Source: Candidatus Zymogenaceae bacterium (GTDB lineage Bacteria; Desulfobacterota; Zymogenia; Zymogenales; Zymogenaceae). Taken from it: a stretch of DNA of 64,000 nucleotides. Location of the stretch: assembly GCA_016933535.1 (NCBI GenBank), contig JAFGAS010000081.1, positions 22,716 to 86,715 on the forward strand. Reading direction: 5' to 3'. Positions 55,350 through 63,957 of this stretch are shown piece after piece. Under the pieces are notes generated by a model. It searched no databases and was not told the origin of the DNA. It saw nothing but the letters and a program-made list of their open reading frames with translations. A program made the translations under genes and the position numbers. How positions within the stretch are numbered: the first letter of the stretch is position 1; each line of letters opens with the position of its first letter.

Positions 55350-55889
55350 TTACTCGACGAGTGACATAAGCTGCTTGATACGATCCTCGGAATCCCAGTA
55401 TTCGGCTCCGACGGATTTATCGACGATCACCCCGTCCTTATCGATGATATAGGTGGTAGGGATCCCCGATATGAGATATATATCGGCCACGTTCTGTTTG
55501 GGATCATGAAGAACGGTAAAGGTGTAGTGGTTCGGGGAAATGATATTTTTAAGCTGCGAAGTTTCAAAGCCGTCTATACTAACGGCCAGGATGACGAAGT
55601 CATAGGCGCTCATCTTCCTGCTCAGGCTCTCGATGGAGGGCATCTCGGATCGGCACGGAGGGCACCACGTGGCCCAGAAGTTGAGCAGGACCACCCGTCC
55701 CCTATAATCCGAGAGTCGGACGTCTTTTCCGTCCACGCTCTTGAGGACAAAATCGGGGGCGACCGCGCCCATGGCGGCCTTTGTGCCGGCTTCGGAGGGA
55801 GTTTCCTGTCTTCCACAGGAGATGACGACAAACAAGACAACCAAAAAAATAACGGCCGAGACCGAGAGGGCCTTCCGTATCTTATTCAT
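55350..55889 (-). CDS. TlpA/ResA-like thiol-disulfide oxidoreductase lipoprotein
   Basis: 179 residues from the ATG at 55889, which has AAAAGGAA upstream; the ATG at 55907 would place that site inside the gene. Signal peptide ends VVISC, a lipobox. Thioredoxin fold with active site WATWCPPCRSEMP near residue 80 and cis-Pro region SGIPTTYIIDKDG. It reduces or forms disulfides outside the inner membrane, for example in cytochrome c maturation. Confidence 0.93.
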   Translation of the reverse strand: MNKIRKALSVSAVIFLVVLFVVISCGRQETPSEAGTKAAMGAVAPDFVLKSVDGKDVRLSDYRGRVVLLNFWATWCPPCRSEMPSIESLSRKMSAYDFVILAVSIDGFETSQLKNIISPNHYTFTVLHDPKQNVADIYLISGIPTTYIIDKDGVIVDKSVGAEYWDSEDRIKQLMSLVE

Positions 55890-56226
55890 AGCGATTCCTT
55901 TTTTCATTTTCTAAATTTTATACCATAAAGGTCAGGGAATCGCTATAGTTATTTTTCGGGGTGCTGTCTTTTGATATGAAATGGGAACAAGACGATTGGA
56001 GCTTTTAACCATTCACAAACAGAGGACGCCGAAATTCTCTTCCGGACCGGAAAGGGGATTCGCGCCCGACTATTTAGTGAGCCGTTTCTTGAGATAATCA
56101 ACAAATGTATGCCGAAATGATAATTAAAATTTCCTAATTGCCTTGACAGGCGATTCCTTTTTTCATATAGTCTAAAAACTTATATAATGATATAGTTGTG
56201 CATGTATTGCGGGGCCGGCATTTACT
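55890..56226. other. Intergenic control region
   Basis: No gene seen. It holds the promoter at 56143-56171 and presumably one for the tlpA-like gene on the other strand. Confidence 0.5.
56143..56171 (+). promoter_or_regulatory. Sigma-70 promoter of the M23 peptidase gene
   Basis: Perfect TTGACA (56143-56148), 17-base spacer, TATAGT (56166-56171); leader of about 50 bases. Confidence 0.8.
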
Positions 56227-57126
56227 ATGATAAAGAAGTCGTATTTTTCAATTATTATCGCCGGTGATCGCTCAGAACGCGCCCATACCTTCCGTACGAT
56301 CACGCTCTCAAACATTACCCTGCTTTTTCTCGGTATTATATTCCTTGCGGCCCTTGTCGGCTCCGGCTTTATGTTTCATACCTACCTGAACACCTCCGTC
56401 AAGATACGGGAGATTTCCTCCCTCAAACAGGAAAATGGCTATCTCAAGGATCAACTCGACGAATTCAAGGAGGCCTACGGTCGGATTTCGGCGTGCGTGG
56501 AGTCGGTTGAAAAAATGGACGAACAACTGAGGGTGCTGGCCGCCGTCGGAGAGCCGAAAACACAGGGAGAACTGTTCGGTGTCGGTGGGCCGACCTACGG
56601 GGAAGTTTCCCTTAAGGAACTTGAGCGGCGCCATGACGACCTTGCCGACCTGGTAAATCAGGATCTTGACCGCCTCCTTGCAGAATCGAAACGGCAGGAA
56701 GAGAGCTTCAACGAACTGACGTGTTTTCTGGAAGGGCAGAGAAACGTTATGGACTGCACGCCTGCGGTCTGGCCCACCAGGGGGTTCCTGTCCTCGAAAT
56801 TCGGTATGCGCTGGGGAAGGCTCCACGCGGGGATAGACATCGCCAACAAGGTCGGCACCATAATCACGGCACCGGCCGACGGCATCGTTATCTTTATCGG
56901 TGTCAAACAGGGATATGGCAATTTCATGACCATCGCCCACGGCTACGGGATCTCGACCAACTACGGCCACCTCTATAGCGCCCTGGTCAATGTGGGCGAT
57001 AATGTCAAGAGGGGCGATAAGGTCGCCACGATCGGAAACAGCGGCCGGACTACCGGCCCCCACCTCCACTACGAAGTGCTCGTCAATGGCGTGCATGTCG
57101 ATCCCCTCTATTACATCCTGAACTAA
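56227..57126 (+). CDS. M23-family (LytM) peptidoglycan endopeptidase
   Basis: 299 residues. One N-terminal membrane helix (about 28-50), a coiled coil (about 60-175) and the M23 domain. Zinc ligands are in GRLHAGIDIAN (H-x3-D) and GPHLHYEV (H-x-H) with the catalytic-region His of YGHLYS. It cuts peptide cross-links in the cell wall and is anchored in the inner membrane, or, if a partner exists, helps activate amidases. Confidence 0.92.
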   Translation: MIKKSYFSIIIAGDRSERAHTFRTITLSNITLLFLGIIFLAALVGSGFMFHTYLNTSVKIREISSLKQENGYLKDQLDEFKEAYGRISACVESVEKMDEQLRVLAAVGEPKTQGELFGVGGPTYGEVSLKELERRHDDLADLVNQDLDRLLAESKRQEESFNELTCFLEGQRNVMDCTPAVWPTRGFLSSKFGMRWGRLHAGIDIANKVGTIITAPADGIVIFIGVKQGYGNFMTIAHGYGISTNYGHLYSALVNVGDNVKRGDKVATIGNSGRTTGPHLHYEVLVNGVHVDPLYYILN

Positions 57127-57277
57127 TCTCAAGCCTTCCCGCGGGTCGTTTTCATTTTCCATCTCATGGGCATATTCGCGGCAACCCACGGCGGCCATTA
57201 TATAGGCTGTCGGTTCGGGCATTAAGGGAACGTATCATATCGGAATTTCCGTAACTCTTTTTTCAGGACGGTAGAAA

Positions 57278-57697
57278 ATGACACGAGGGCTTTCCCCGGG
57301 TATCAAATTTGTCTTTATTTCCCTGGTTCTGTGCGGCTTGATCCCGGCGGCGGCTTACGGGCAGATCGAGGATATTTCGATGTGGCTCGAAAAGACGCGC
57401 TTTACTCCCGGGGAAGAGATTGTTGTCCATTTTACCGCGCCGGCAAGCTTCCCCCCGGATGCTTGGATCGGGCTGGTGCCGACGGGCATTTCCCACGACT
57501 TCGAGGGCGCCGAGGATCAGTATAACGTGCGGACGGATACGATACAATACAGGTATCTGGACGGTAAAACCGCGGGGGTCTTGATCTTTATTGCTCCGCC
57601 AGGGGTGGGGGTATACGATTTTCGCATATACGAGGACGAGTCCGGTGGAATTGAGTGGGGTGCAATGTCGTTTTACGTCGTTGAGCCCAAACCGTAA
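57278..57697 (+). CDS. Secreted protein of unknown function
   Basis: 139 residues. A signal peptide is clear, with cleavage likely after AAAYG near residue 28. The mature 110 residues are beta-rich with KTRFTPGEEIVVHFTAP, DAWIGLVP and YDFRIYEDE, a pattern like an immunoglobulin-type or SKICH-like sandwich. The family is unknown to me. No lipobox. Confidence 0.6.
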   Translation: MTRGLSPGIKFVFISLVLCGLIPAAAYGQIEDISMWLEKTRFTPGEEIVVHFTAPASFPPDAWIGLVPTGISHDFEGAEDQYNVRTDTIQYRYLDGKTAGVLIFIAPPGVGVYDFRIYEDESGGIEWGAMSFYVVEPKP

Positions 57698-58094
57698 TCG
57701 TTGTGTACACAGGCGCCCGGTCGTTGGGTCGGGGGAAGCGGAAGGGCCGGGAAATACATATCCTGTACGCCTTTGATGTTCCGATACGTCTTCGGCGGAA
57801 TACTGCTTCGTCGAGTGCCCCTTTTTAGCTTGCGGCTGGACGGCAGATTCTGTTGTTTCGCGCCGTTTTTCCGCGCATCCCGTTTTATCCCGCACGCTTT
57901 CGTAAGGGAGTCTCCTCCCCAATGATCTTCCGTTTTATCTCCGAGTCGCCCGCCGAACCGTGATGAGGGCCGAGAGAAGGCTCGGCATGATAAAGACCCC
58001 GACGGCATACATCACGAAGAGTCCCGTCTCGGGTTGTTCGAGGGTGGTTGTATAAGCGGTTGTACGGGGGGGTGCAAGGAGGGCGGAAAACGAT
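57698..58094. other. Intergenic stretch between convergent genes
   Basis: About 400 bases. I see no terminator with a T-run and no convincing gene. A tiny hydrophobic frame on the minus strand (57935-58015) is noted but not called. Confidence 0.4.
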
Positions 58095-58682
58095 CTAGTT
58101 TTTTGCCGCCTTGAGGCATTCGTTTGAAATCGCCTCCAGCGTCGCCATGACGTTCTTTCCGGTAAGGGCCACGGTGGAAAACTCGGGATGACCCGCTGTG
58201 TTCAGTGCGGCACGCAGCTTATCGATGGGCATTATATCCGGGAGGTCGCACTTGTTGTACTGAATAACCGTGGGGAAGGTATCTGAATCCTTGTCGTAGT
58301 GCGTGAGGATCGTGTGGAGGTCTTTCAAGGATTCGATGTTCTCGGACATTTTTTCGGCCTGAGAGTCGGCCACAAAGACGACTCCGTCGGCTCCTTTCAT
58401 GACGAGACGCCGTGTCTCGGAATACGTAACCTGGCCCGGCACGGTAAAGAGCTCATAACGTACTTTTACATTGCCGCCGTGGACTTTGGCCTTGGTGGAA
58501 AGGTCGAAGAAATCAAAGAAGAGGGTCCGGTCGTCCTTCGTGTTGATGGACATAAACTGACCTTTACTTTCCGGGCCGAGCTGGGCGTAGATGGCGCGCA
58601 GAGTCGTCGTCTTGCCACCGAGGCTCGGTCCAAAAAATACGATCTTGATGATCATCTCTTTCTTGTCGAAATTAAATCGCAT
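58095..58682 (-). CDS. mglA: MglA-type small Ras-like GTPase
   Basis: 195 residues, the MglA length. P-loop GPSLGGKTTTLRAIY near residue 18, switch II FTVPGQVTYSETRR near 77, and NKCDLP near 143 for guanine binding. In myxobacteria MglA sets cell polarity and switches type IV pili and gliding motility between poles. No mglB gene is next to it. pilA lies 25 kb away in this window. Confidence 0.92.
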   Translation of the reverse strand: MRFNFDKKEMIIKIVFFGPSLGGKTTTLRAIYAQLGPESKGQFMSINTKDDRTLFFDFFDLSTKAKVHGGNVKVRYELFTVPGQVTYSETRRLVMKGADGVVFVADSQAEKMSENIESLKDLHTILTHYDKDSDTFPTVIQYNKCDLPDIMPIDKLRAALNTAGHPEFSTVALTGKNVMATLEAISNECLKAAKN

Positions 58683-58709
58683 CGCAATACATAATATCCG
58701 AATTTTAAT

Positions 58710-58738
58710 TTTATATACTATACGGAATGTTTTGTAAA
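58710..58738 (-). promoter_or_regulatory. Sigma-70-type promoter of mglA
   Basis: On the minus strand TTTACA (58738-58733) and TATAAA (58715-58710) with a 17-base spacer; leader of about 20 bases. Confidence 0.65.
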
Positions 58739-58820
58739 CAGCTATCTTTACCGCAAGAAAAAAATCTGTGTCGGCGGTTTGTGCCGGTGTGCGGCAATTG
58801 CCGGCAAAACGTGTTTCAAG

Positions 58821-59453
58821 CTAAAGGAAGGGGTTGCTTTCCCGCTCGTCGGCTACGGTGGATGTAGGGGCGGGGCCGTAGTTGTGGCCCGGGAGTATCA
58901 CCGTATCGTCGGGAAGCGTCATGATCCGCTCCCTGATCGAGGTCATCATCGTTTTCATCGATCCGCCGGGAAGGTCCGTCCTGCCGACTCCGCCGACAAA
59001 CAGGGTATCGCCGGTAATGAGGTACTTACGGCCGTCATAGAGGCAGATGCTTCCGGGAGAGTGGCCGGGTGTATGGATAACAGAAAGGGTGATCGCGCCG
59101 ACCGGAATCGTATCGCCGTCTTTGACGGTTCGGTCGGCCGGAGGAGAGGTCCTGCCCCCGATCATCGTGAGGAAGGCCTTGTTGGCCAGGCTCGAAAGCC
59201 ACGAGGCCTCCGCCTCGTGGATGATAATTGCGGCTCCCGTACGCTCAACGATGTCGGCGTTTCCCGATATGTGATCGGGGTGGGCGTGGGTGTTGATGAT
59301 GAATTCCACCGTCAGGCCGTTCGATGCCACGTCGGCCAGGATTCGGTCGGCTTCGGCGGCGGGGTCCACGAGGGCGGCGCGCTTCGTGTCCTCACATCCT
59401 ATGATGTAACAGAAGACCCCAAGCCTGCCCACTTCGAGCTGTTTGACGATCAT
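58821..59453 (-). CDS. Metallo-beta-lactamase-fold hydrolase (glyoxalase II-like)
   Basis: 210 residues. Metal motif INTHAHPDHISGN (HxHxDH, about residues 53-65), HTPGHSPGS near 131, GDTLFVGGVGRTDLPGG near 150 with the bridging Asp, and LPGHNYGP at the end. It hydrolyses thioesters or similar, such as S-lactoylglutathione. The short loop after GRTDLPGG is usual for the YcbL type. Confidence 0.92.
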   Translation of the reverse strand: MIVKQLEVGRLGVFCYIIGCEDTKRAALVDPAAEADRILADVASNGLTVEFIINTHAHPDHISGNADIVERTGAAIIIHEAEASWLSSLANKAFLTMIGGRTSPPADRTVKDGDTIPVGAITLSVIHTPGHSPGSICLYDGRKYLITGDTLFVGGVGRTDLPGGSMKTMMTSIRERIMTLPDDTVILPGHNYGPAPTSTVADERESNPFL

Positions 59454-59782
59454 TGTTCACCCCGCAACTATCCGGTGTTCCGCCGACAAAAGTGATGACG
59501 AGTATACCTCATGAGCCCGAAAAGCGCAACGTATTTTGTTAAGCGGTGACGGCCCGGGGTGTGCCGTTGGGGGGTCCTGAAGACAGGGTAACGGCTGGGT
59601 CGCATCTTCTTGACAGACGCGCCCCGAGGCGCTACTATGAAAGCACCCGATCATCGGCGAAGCGCTTTGCCGGCCGATCGGGTTGATATGCCTTGCCCGG
59701 CTGCCGAAAGTTCGGCGGCTGTTTTATGACCGGACGAGATTTTTGCCCATTCGGGAATTTGGCCTCAGGACGGCGAGAGACT
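59454..59782. other. Divergent intergenic region
   Basis: No gene; it holds the promoter at 59610-59638. A short plus-strand frame extends the next gene upstream to 59693 but reads as non-coding. Confidence 0.45.
59610..59638 (+). promoter_or_regulatory. Sigma-70 promoter with inverted repeat in its spacer
   Basis: Perfect TTGACA (59610-59615), 17-base spacer and TACTAT (59633-59638). The spacer contains GCGCC-CCGA-GGCGC (59619-59632), a possible operator. Confidence 0.7.
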
Positions 59783-60133
59783 ATGGCAAAGATGCTGCTT
59801 TCCCTGCTGCAAAAGACAATACGGAAGACGGCCGATACGCCGCCGGTCATCGACATCGAGCCCGGGTCACCCGAGTGGGAGGCGATCTGCCGGCGCTGCG
59901 GGGAGTGCTGTTTTGAACTGGTCTACGACGAGGACGATACCCTGGTGTCCTCCTCCATGTGCGAGTTTCTCGACCCCCAAACGCGACAGTGTACGGTATA
60001 CGAGACCCGCTTTGAGGTCTGCCACGACTGTATCAGGCTCACCGGCGAAAACCTCCCGAGATTCGACTGGCTGCCCCAGACGTGCGGCTACGTCGTGAGA
60101 TTCGGGCTCGAGGGCAGGCGGAAAGTGAAGTAG
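59783..60133 (+). CDS. YkgJ-family cysteine-cluster protein
   Basis: 116 residues from the ATG at 59783. The Cys motif is ICRRCGECCF (about residues 36-45), with further C in MCEFLD, QCTVYETRFEVCHDC and CGYVV, the layout of the YkgJ (Fe or Zn cluster) family. Function unknown, probably metal binding. Confidence 0.85.
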   Translation: MAKMLLSLLQKTIRKTADTPPVIDIEPGSPEWEAICRRCGECCFELVYDEDDTLVSSSMCEFLDPQTRQCTVYETRFEVCHDCIRLTGENLPRFDWLPQTCGYVVRFGLEGRRKVK

Positions 60134-60285
60134 CCGTCCGGGCCCGTGAATGACCACCCGGACCAAAACCGCGCCGGAACCGCCTTACGCCCGTTTCAGG
60201 GGGAGCGTCTTTATTATTTTATTTACAGGCGGCGCTTTTTTCCGATAAGATACAGACTCACCCATTGGAGCAGGAGGAGCCGCGC

Positions 60286-60633
60286 GTGCACGAGCTGCCG
60301 ATAACGGAAGACATCCTGAAGATTGCCCTTTCCCACGGCGAAAAAAACGGCGCGAAGCGGATCGTCCGGGTAAACCTGGTCATCGGCGACCTGACCGATC
60401 TCATCGACGAGTGGGTCCAGCGTTACTTCGAGTACCTGGCAAAAGGGTCCATCGCGGCCCAGGCCAAGCTTGTCATCGAGCGGGTGCCGATCACAATGAT
60501 GTGCGGGCAGTGTGAAAAGCCTTTTATCGTGGACAAGAAGAAGCTCGACTTTGAGTGCCCCGTCTGCGGGCAAAAGGGAACGGAGCTGATGCGGGGGCGG
60601 GAGTTTACGGTCAAGAGTATAGAGATAGAGTAA
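60286..60633 (+). CDS. hypA: Hydrogenase/urease nickel chaperone HypA
   Basis: 115 residues from the GTG at 60286, giving the needed N-terminal Met-His-Glu nickel site. Zinc domain with two Cys pairs, MCGQC near 70 and CPVCG near 89. Ends REFTVKSIEIE. HypA passes nickel to hydrogenase with HypB. Its last 33 bases are repeated exactly at 61483-61515, and a hicBA pair lies between it and hypB. Confidence 0.93.
   Translation: MHELPITEDILKIALSHGEKNGAKRIVRVNLVIGDLTDLIDEWVQRYFEYLAKGSIAAQAKLVIERVPITMMCGQCEKPFIVDKKKLDFECPVCGQKGTELMRGREFTVKSIEIE
60601..60633 (+). repeat. Direct repeat, left copy (hypA 3' end)
   Basis: 33 bases identical to 61483-61515. It covers the last ten sense codons and stop of hypA. 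Confidence 0.95.
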
Positions 60634-60680
60634 TTACCAGAGTGCTGATAAACCCGCTTTTCGGTACTAACGTTATTCTC

Positions 60681-60797
60681 GTCATTGCGAGGAGCAAAGC
60701 GACGCGGCAATCTCGGACGCCGTAATTAGGTATAATCACGTTAGTATGTATAACAGTATCCGAGATCGCCACGCCCCCTCCGGGAGCTCGCGATGAC
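60681..60797. repeat. Long imperfect inverted repeat element
   Basis: GTCATTGCGAG at the left faces CTCGCGATGAC at the right; inside, GGCAATCTCGGA faces TCCGAGATCGCC. The two arms of about 35 bases are imperfect. This GTCATTGCGAG...GGCAATCTC sequence type is often dispersed in bacterial genomes as a REP/MITE-like repeat. It lies just downstream of hypA. Confidence 0.75.
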
Positions 60798-60883
60798 AGC
60801 TCTTTGGATATTGGACTTTGTCGGCAGTCTTTAATTACTTAAGTGTTCGGAGTTTATAGAGGGAAAGAAAGTAGGGGGATATC

Positions 60884-61105
60884 ATGAACAAACGATTTAC
60901 TGCCGTCATTACGAAGGAAGAGAAATGGTACGTCTCTCACTGTGTTGAGCTGGGGGTTGTCAGCCAGGGTAAGACCATCGAGGAGGCGCAGGCGAACCTG
61001 AAAGAGGCGGTTGAGCTCTACCTTGAAAGCTTCGGATCGGAAGACTTACCCGAAAGCGCGGGCGAAGTGGTCCTATTTCCCTTCGAAGTTTCCCTTACCG
61101 GGTAG
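60884..61105 (+). CDS. hicB: HicB-family antitoxin
   Basis: 73 residues, the partial RNase H-like fold of HicB/UPF0150: FTAVITKEEKWYVSHCVELG, then GKTIEEAQANLKEAVELYLE. There is no C-terminal DNA-binding domain, as in short HicB types. It neutralises the HicA mRNA interferase encoded 50 bases downstream. Confidence 0.9.
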   Translation: MNKRFTAVITKEEKWYVSHCVELGVVSQGKTIEEAQANLKEAVELYLESFGSEDLPESAGEVVLFPFEVSLTG

Positions 61106-61155
61106 ATTAAGCTAAATAGTGATTCTAAGGTGCCGACTTAAAAATATAACATTGT

Positions 61156-61377
61156 ATGACAAAATTACCAATTCTCTCGGGAAATGACCTCATCAGTCTC
61201 CTTAAAAAAGCGGATTTCTCCGTAGTGAGACAAAAGGGGAGCCATGTGTCCCTTGTAAAAGGCGAACACAAAGCAGTTGTCCCCCTCCATGATGAGCTGG
61301 CAACCGGAACCCTGTTGGCGATTCTTAAACAGTTCACTTTGACCAGAGATGATCTGTTGGAACTCATAAAAAAATAA
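61156..61377 (+). CDS. hicA: HicA-family mRNA interferase toxin
   Basis: 73 residues. The dsRBD-like HicA fold has the catalytic His in KGSHVSLVKG (about residue 32), preceded by LISLLKKADFSVVRQ and followed by VVPLHDELATGTLLAIL. It would cut mRNA when the antitoxin is lost. Order is antitoxin first here. Confidence 0.9.
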   Translation: MTKLPILSGNDLISLLKKADFSVVRQKGSHVSLVKGEHKAVVPLHDELATGTLLAILKQFTLTRDDLLELIKK

Positions 61378-61461
61378 GGGCAGGTAGTTATCTCTCTGAG
61401 TAGTGACGCTTTGGATAACCGCCGTCTCGTTAACTACACCCTCAATTCTCACGCGAGGAGA

Positions 61462-61515
61462 ATGGAGTATTTGCGGGGCAGTGAGTTTACGGTCAAGAGT
61501 ATAGAGATAGAGTAA
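61462..61515 (+). pseudogene. hypA 3'-end remnant
   Basis: 17 codons ending in a stop read MEYLRGSEFTVKSIEIE, matching the HypA end ELMRGREFTVKSIEIE in frame. 46 of 54 bases match 60580-60633; the last 33 are identical, the first 21 only 13 of 21. It is either the relic of a second hypA or one junction of an insertion. Confidence 0.85.
61483..61515 (+). repeat. Direct repeat, right copy
   Basis: Identical to 60601-60633, 882 bases away; the two copies bracket the inverted repeat and hicBA. Confidence 0.95.
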
Positions 61516-61702
61516 GAGCCCTATCGGGTAGCAGATACAAAAGCAGGTACTGGGTCTCAGTACCCCACCCGCCTGGGGCTGCCGTCCCTGCGGACGACCT
61601 GAGAGTGTTCCCGTGTATGCCGATAAAATTATATGTATGGTAGTATTTCCGTTTTATGTCACAAGATTATCTGGTTAGTAGAAAAATACCAAGGAGACCT
61701 TT

Positions 61703-62371
61703 ATGGCCGTAAAACTCGTTACCATCAAGGAAGATATCCTCAAGGACAATAAGGAGATGAGCGCGCTCTTGAAGGCGCGTTTCAACAAATCCAAGACCCT
61801 TGTCGTCAACCTCATGTCGTCGCCGGGGGCCGGCAAGACCTCCACGATTCTCAACACCATCGAGGCGCTCGGCCCCGCGGTGAAGACCGCCGTCATCGAG
61901 GGGGACATCACCTCCACCGTGGACGCCGACAAGATGGACGCAAAGGGCATCCCCGTCGTCCAGATCAACACCGGCGGGGCGTGCCACATCGACTCGGCGA
62001 TGGTGGCCGAGGCGGTGGCCGATTTTGACACGGAAGGCATAGACCTGGTCGTGGTCGAAAACGTCGGCAACCTGGTCTGCCCGGCGGAGTTTGAGGTCGG
62101 CGAGGACGTGCGGGTTATGATCCTCTCGGTGCCGGAGGGGCACGACAAGCCCCAGAAATACCCCCTCATGTTCATCGAGACACAGGCATGCATCCTCAAC
62201 AAGATCGACCTGCTGCCCCATACCGATTTTGACATGGAGGCCTTCCGGAAGACCGTCATGTCGCTCAACCCGAAGACGACGATCTTTCCGGTCTCGATGA
62301 AGACCGGGGAGGGCCTGGATGCATGGGCGGCGTGGCTCAAGGATAAGGTGGATAAGAAAAAGAACGGATAA
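61703..62371 (+). CDS. hypB: Hydrogenase nickel incorporation GTPase HypB
   Basis: 222 residues. P-loop SSPGAGKTSTIL near residue 38, EGDITSTVDADK near 66, the metal-site GGACHIDSAMV near 91, VENVGNLVCPAEFE near 116 and NKIDLLP. It lacks the His-rich nickel-storage N-terminus of some HypB. It loads nickel into [NiFe] hydrogenase with HypA. AAGGAG precedes the ATG. No hydrogenase structural gene is in the window. Confidence 0.96.
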   Translation: MAVKLVTIKEDILKDNKEMSALLKARFNKSKTLVVNLMSSPGAGKTSTILNTIEALGPAVKTAVIEGDITSTVDADKMDAKGIPVVQINTGGACHIDSAMVAEAVADFDTEGIDLVVVENVGNLVCPAEFEVGEDVRVMILSVPEGHDKPQKYPLMFIETQACILNKIDLLPHTDFDMEAFRKTVMSLNPKTTIFPVSMKTGEGLDAWAAWLKDKVDKKKNG

Positions 62372-62460
62372 CCTCCCCGCCGCGCCCCGTCTCGTTGGAG
62401 ACGCACGCTGGGCCCTTGTTACACCTTACGGCAGACCAGACCAAAAGGAAAAACCTACTC

Positions 62461-63957
62461 ATGGATGCTCACTCTCGCAAAGAGCTGGACCGGATCCTCC
62501 ATCCCCGGTCGGTGGCGGTCGTCGGGGCCTCGGCAAGCCCCGGCAAGTTCGGATGGATATTTCTTAAATCGTTGATTCACATCGGATTTTCCGGCAACCT
62601 CTACCCCATCAACAAGAACGTCGACGAAATCCTCGGCTACAAGGCCTACCCCTCATTGGCGGCCCTGCCGGAGGTGCCGGACATGGTCGTCGTCACGATC
62701 CCGGCGCGTCACGTCCCGGATGCCCTCGAAGAGGCCCTGGCCGCGGGAGTGCCGGGGGCGGTGGTGATAACGGCGGGTTTCGGAGAGGACAGCGACGAAG
62801 GAAAACTCCTGGAGGCCCGGGTCAAAGAAATCGCCGGCCGCGGCATCCGGGTTATCGGTCCCAATTGCTTCGGTGTCTATTCGCCCCGGGCGGGCATCAC
62901 CGTAATCCCGGGTTCCGGATTCTCCCGGGAGTCGGGACCGGTCGGCTTTTTTGCCCAGAGCGGGGGGCTTACGGCAGACCTCGGCCAGATCGCCATCGGC
63001 CGGGGGGTGAAGTTTTCCGCCATGGTCAGCTACGGGAACGCCGCCGACGTGGGCGAGTTGGATATGCTGGACTACTTCGCGCACGACCCGAACACGTCGA
63101 TTATCGCCGCCTATCTCGAAGGGGTCTCGGACGGGCCCCGGTTTCTGCGGCTGCTCACAGAGGTGGCGGCAAAAAAACCGGTGATCATCTGGAAGGGCGG
63201 GGCGTCGGCCACCGGCGCGCGAATGGTCATGAGCCACACCGGGTCTATGGGCGGGCAGGCCGCGATATGGGACGCCGTCTTCAACCAGACCGGCGCGGTA
63301 AAGGTGCGCGGATTAACCGAGCTTATCGATACGCTGGCTGCCTTCAGCTCCTTATACCCCCGGGCGGGCAGGCGCATCGCCATGATGGGGGGCGGCGGGG
63401 CGCTGGGGGTCGAGGCCTCGGACATCGTGGACGAGCTCGGGCTGGTCATGCCGGTCTTCGACGGAGAGATCCAGGCCGAGATCAATAAACACCTCCCGGA
63501 ATTCGGCAAGAGCGCCAAAAATCCCGTGGACACGGGGACTCCGCTCATCGGGGCCGATCCCCTTGCCGAGATCATGCGGATCATCGCCGGGCGGGACAAC
63601 GTCGATGTCATCTTCGTTGTGCAGCTGCTGTTCCACTCGCAGGTACTCATGCGCCGGGTCGCAGGTCAAGCCCAGGCCCCGCTGGCTTTATTTGCCCACT
63701 ACCCGAAGCTTGCCGAAATGGCCGGGGAGATATCTATCGGGTCGGGCAAGCCGGTTATCGCCGTGCTGCCGCAGACCTCAATCACGCAGAGCGACGAAGA
63801 CCTGGAGCTCGAACGGGAAATCCGCCGGGCCGCCGACGCCTTCCAGTCGGCCGGGTGCGTCGTGTTCCCGACGATCGATCGGGCCCTCAAGGCGCTGGCG
63901 CGGGTGGCGGGGTATCAGGAATATAGGGAGCTGCACGGCAGGGCGGCGGCGGACTGA
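62461..63957 (+). CDS. NDP-forming acyl-CoA synthetase, alpha-type subunit (second copy)
   Basis: 498 residues from the ATG at 62461. CoA-binding start ILHPRSVAVVGASASPGKFG, GPNCFGVYSPRAG, phosphohistidine loop MSHTGSMGGQ near 260 and GGGGALGVEASDIV near 330. Very like the gene at 15777-17303 throughout its length, again without an ATP-grasp partner nearby. Ends 43 bases before the window end. Confidence 0.9.
   Translation: MDAHSRKELDRILHPRSVAVVGASASPGKFGWIFLKSLIHIGFSGNLYPINKNVDEILGYKAYPSLAALPEVPDMVVVTIPARHVPDALEEALAAGVPGAVVITAGFGEDSDEGKLLEARVKEIAGRGIRVIGPNCFGVYSPRAGITVIPGSGFSRESGPVGFFAQSGGLTADLGQIAIGRGVKFSAMVSYGNAADVGELDMLDYFAHDPNTSIIAAYLEGVSDGPRFLRLLTEVAAKKPVIIWKGGASATGARMVMSHTGSMGGQAAIWDAVFNQTGAVKVRGLTELIDTLAAFSSLYPRAGRRIAMMGGGGALGVEASDIVDELGLVMPVFDGEIQAEINKHLPEFGKSAKNPVDTGTPLIGADPLAEIMRIIAGRDNVDVIFVVQLLFHSQVLMRRVAGQAQAPLALFAHYPKLAEMAGEISIGSGKPVIAVLPQTSITQSDEDLELEREIRRAADAFQSAGCVVFPTIDRALKALARVAGYQEYRELHGRAAAD

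Larger units (their letters stand above)
61378..61702. other. Intergenic stretch with hypA remnant
   Basis: Apart from the hypA-like fragment at 61462-61515, I see only a 7-bp hairpin at 61546-61564 (GGTACTG facing CAGTACC). Confidence 0.5.

Noticed and set aside
57935..58015. Tiny hydrophobic minus-strand frame after mglA
   Set aside because: Only about 26 codons from a GTG, no ribosome site; the open frame upstream runs into mglA in another frame.
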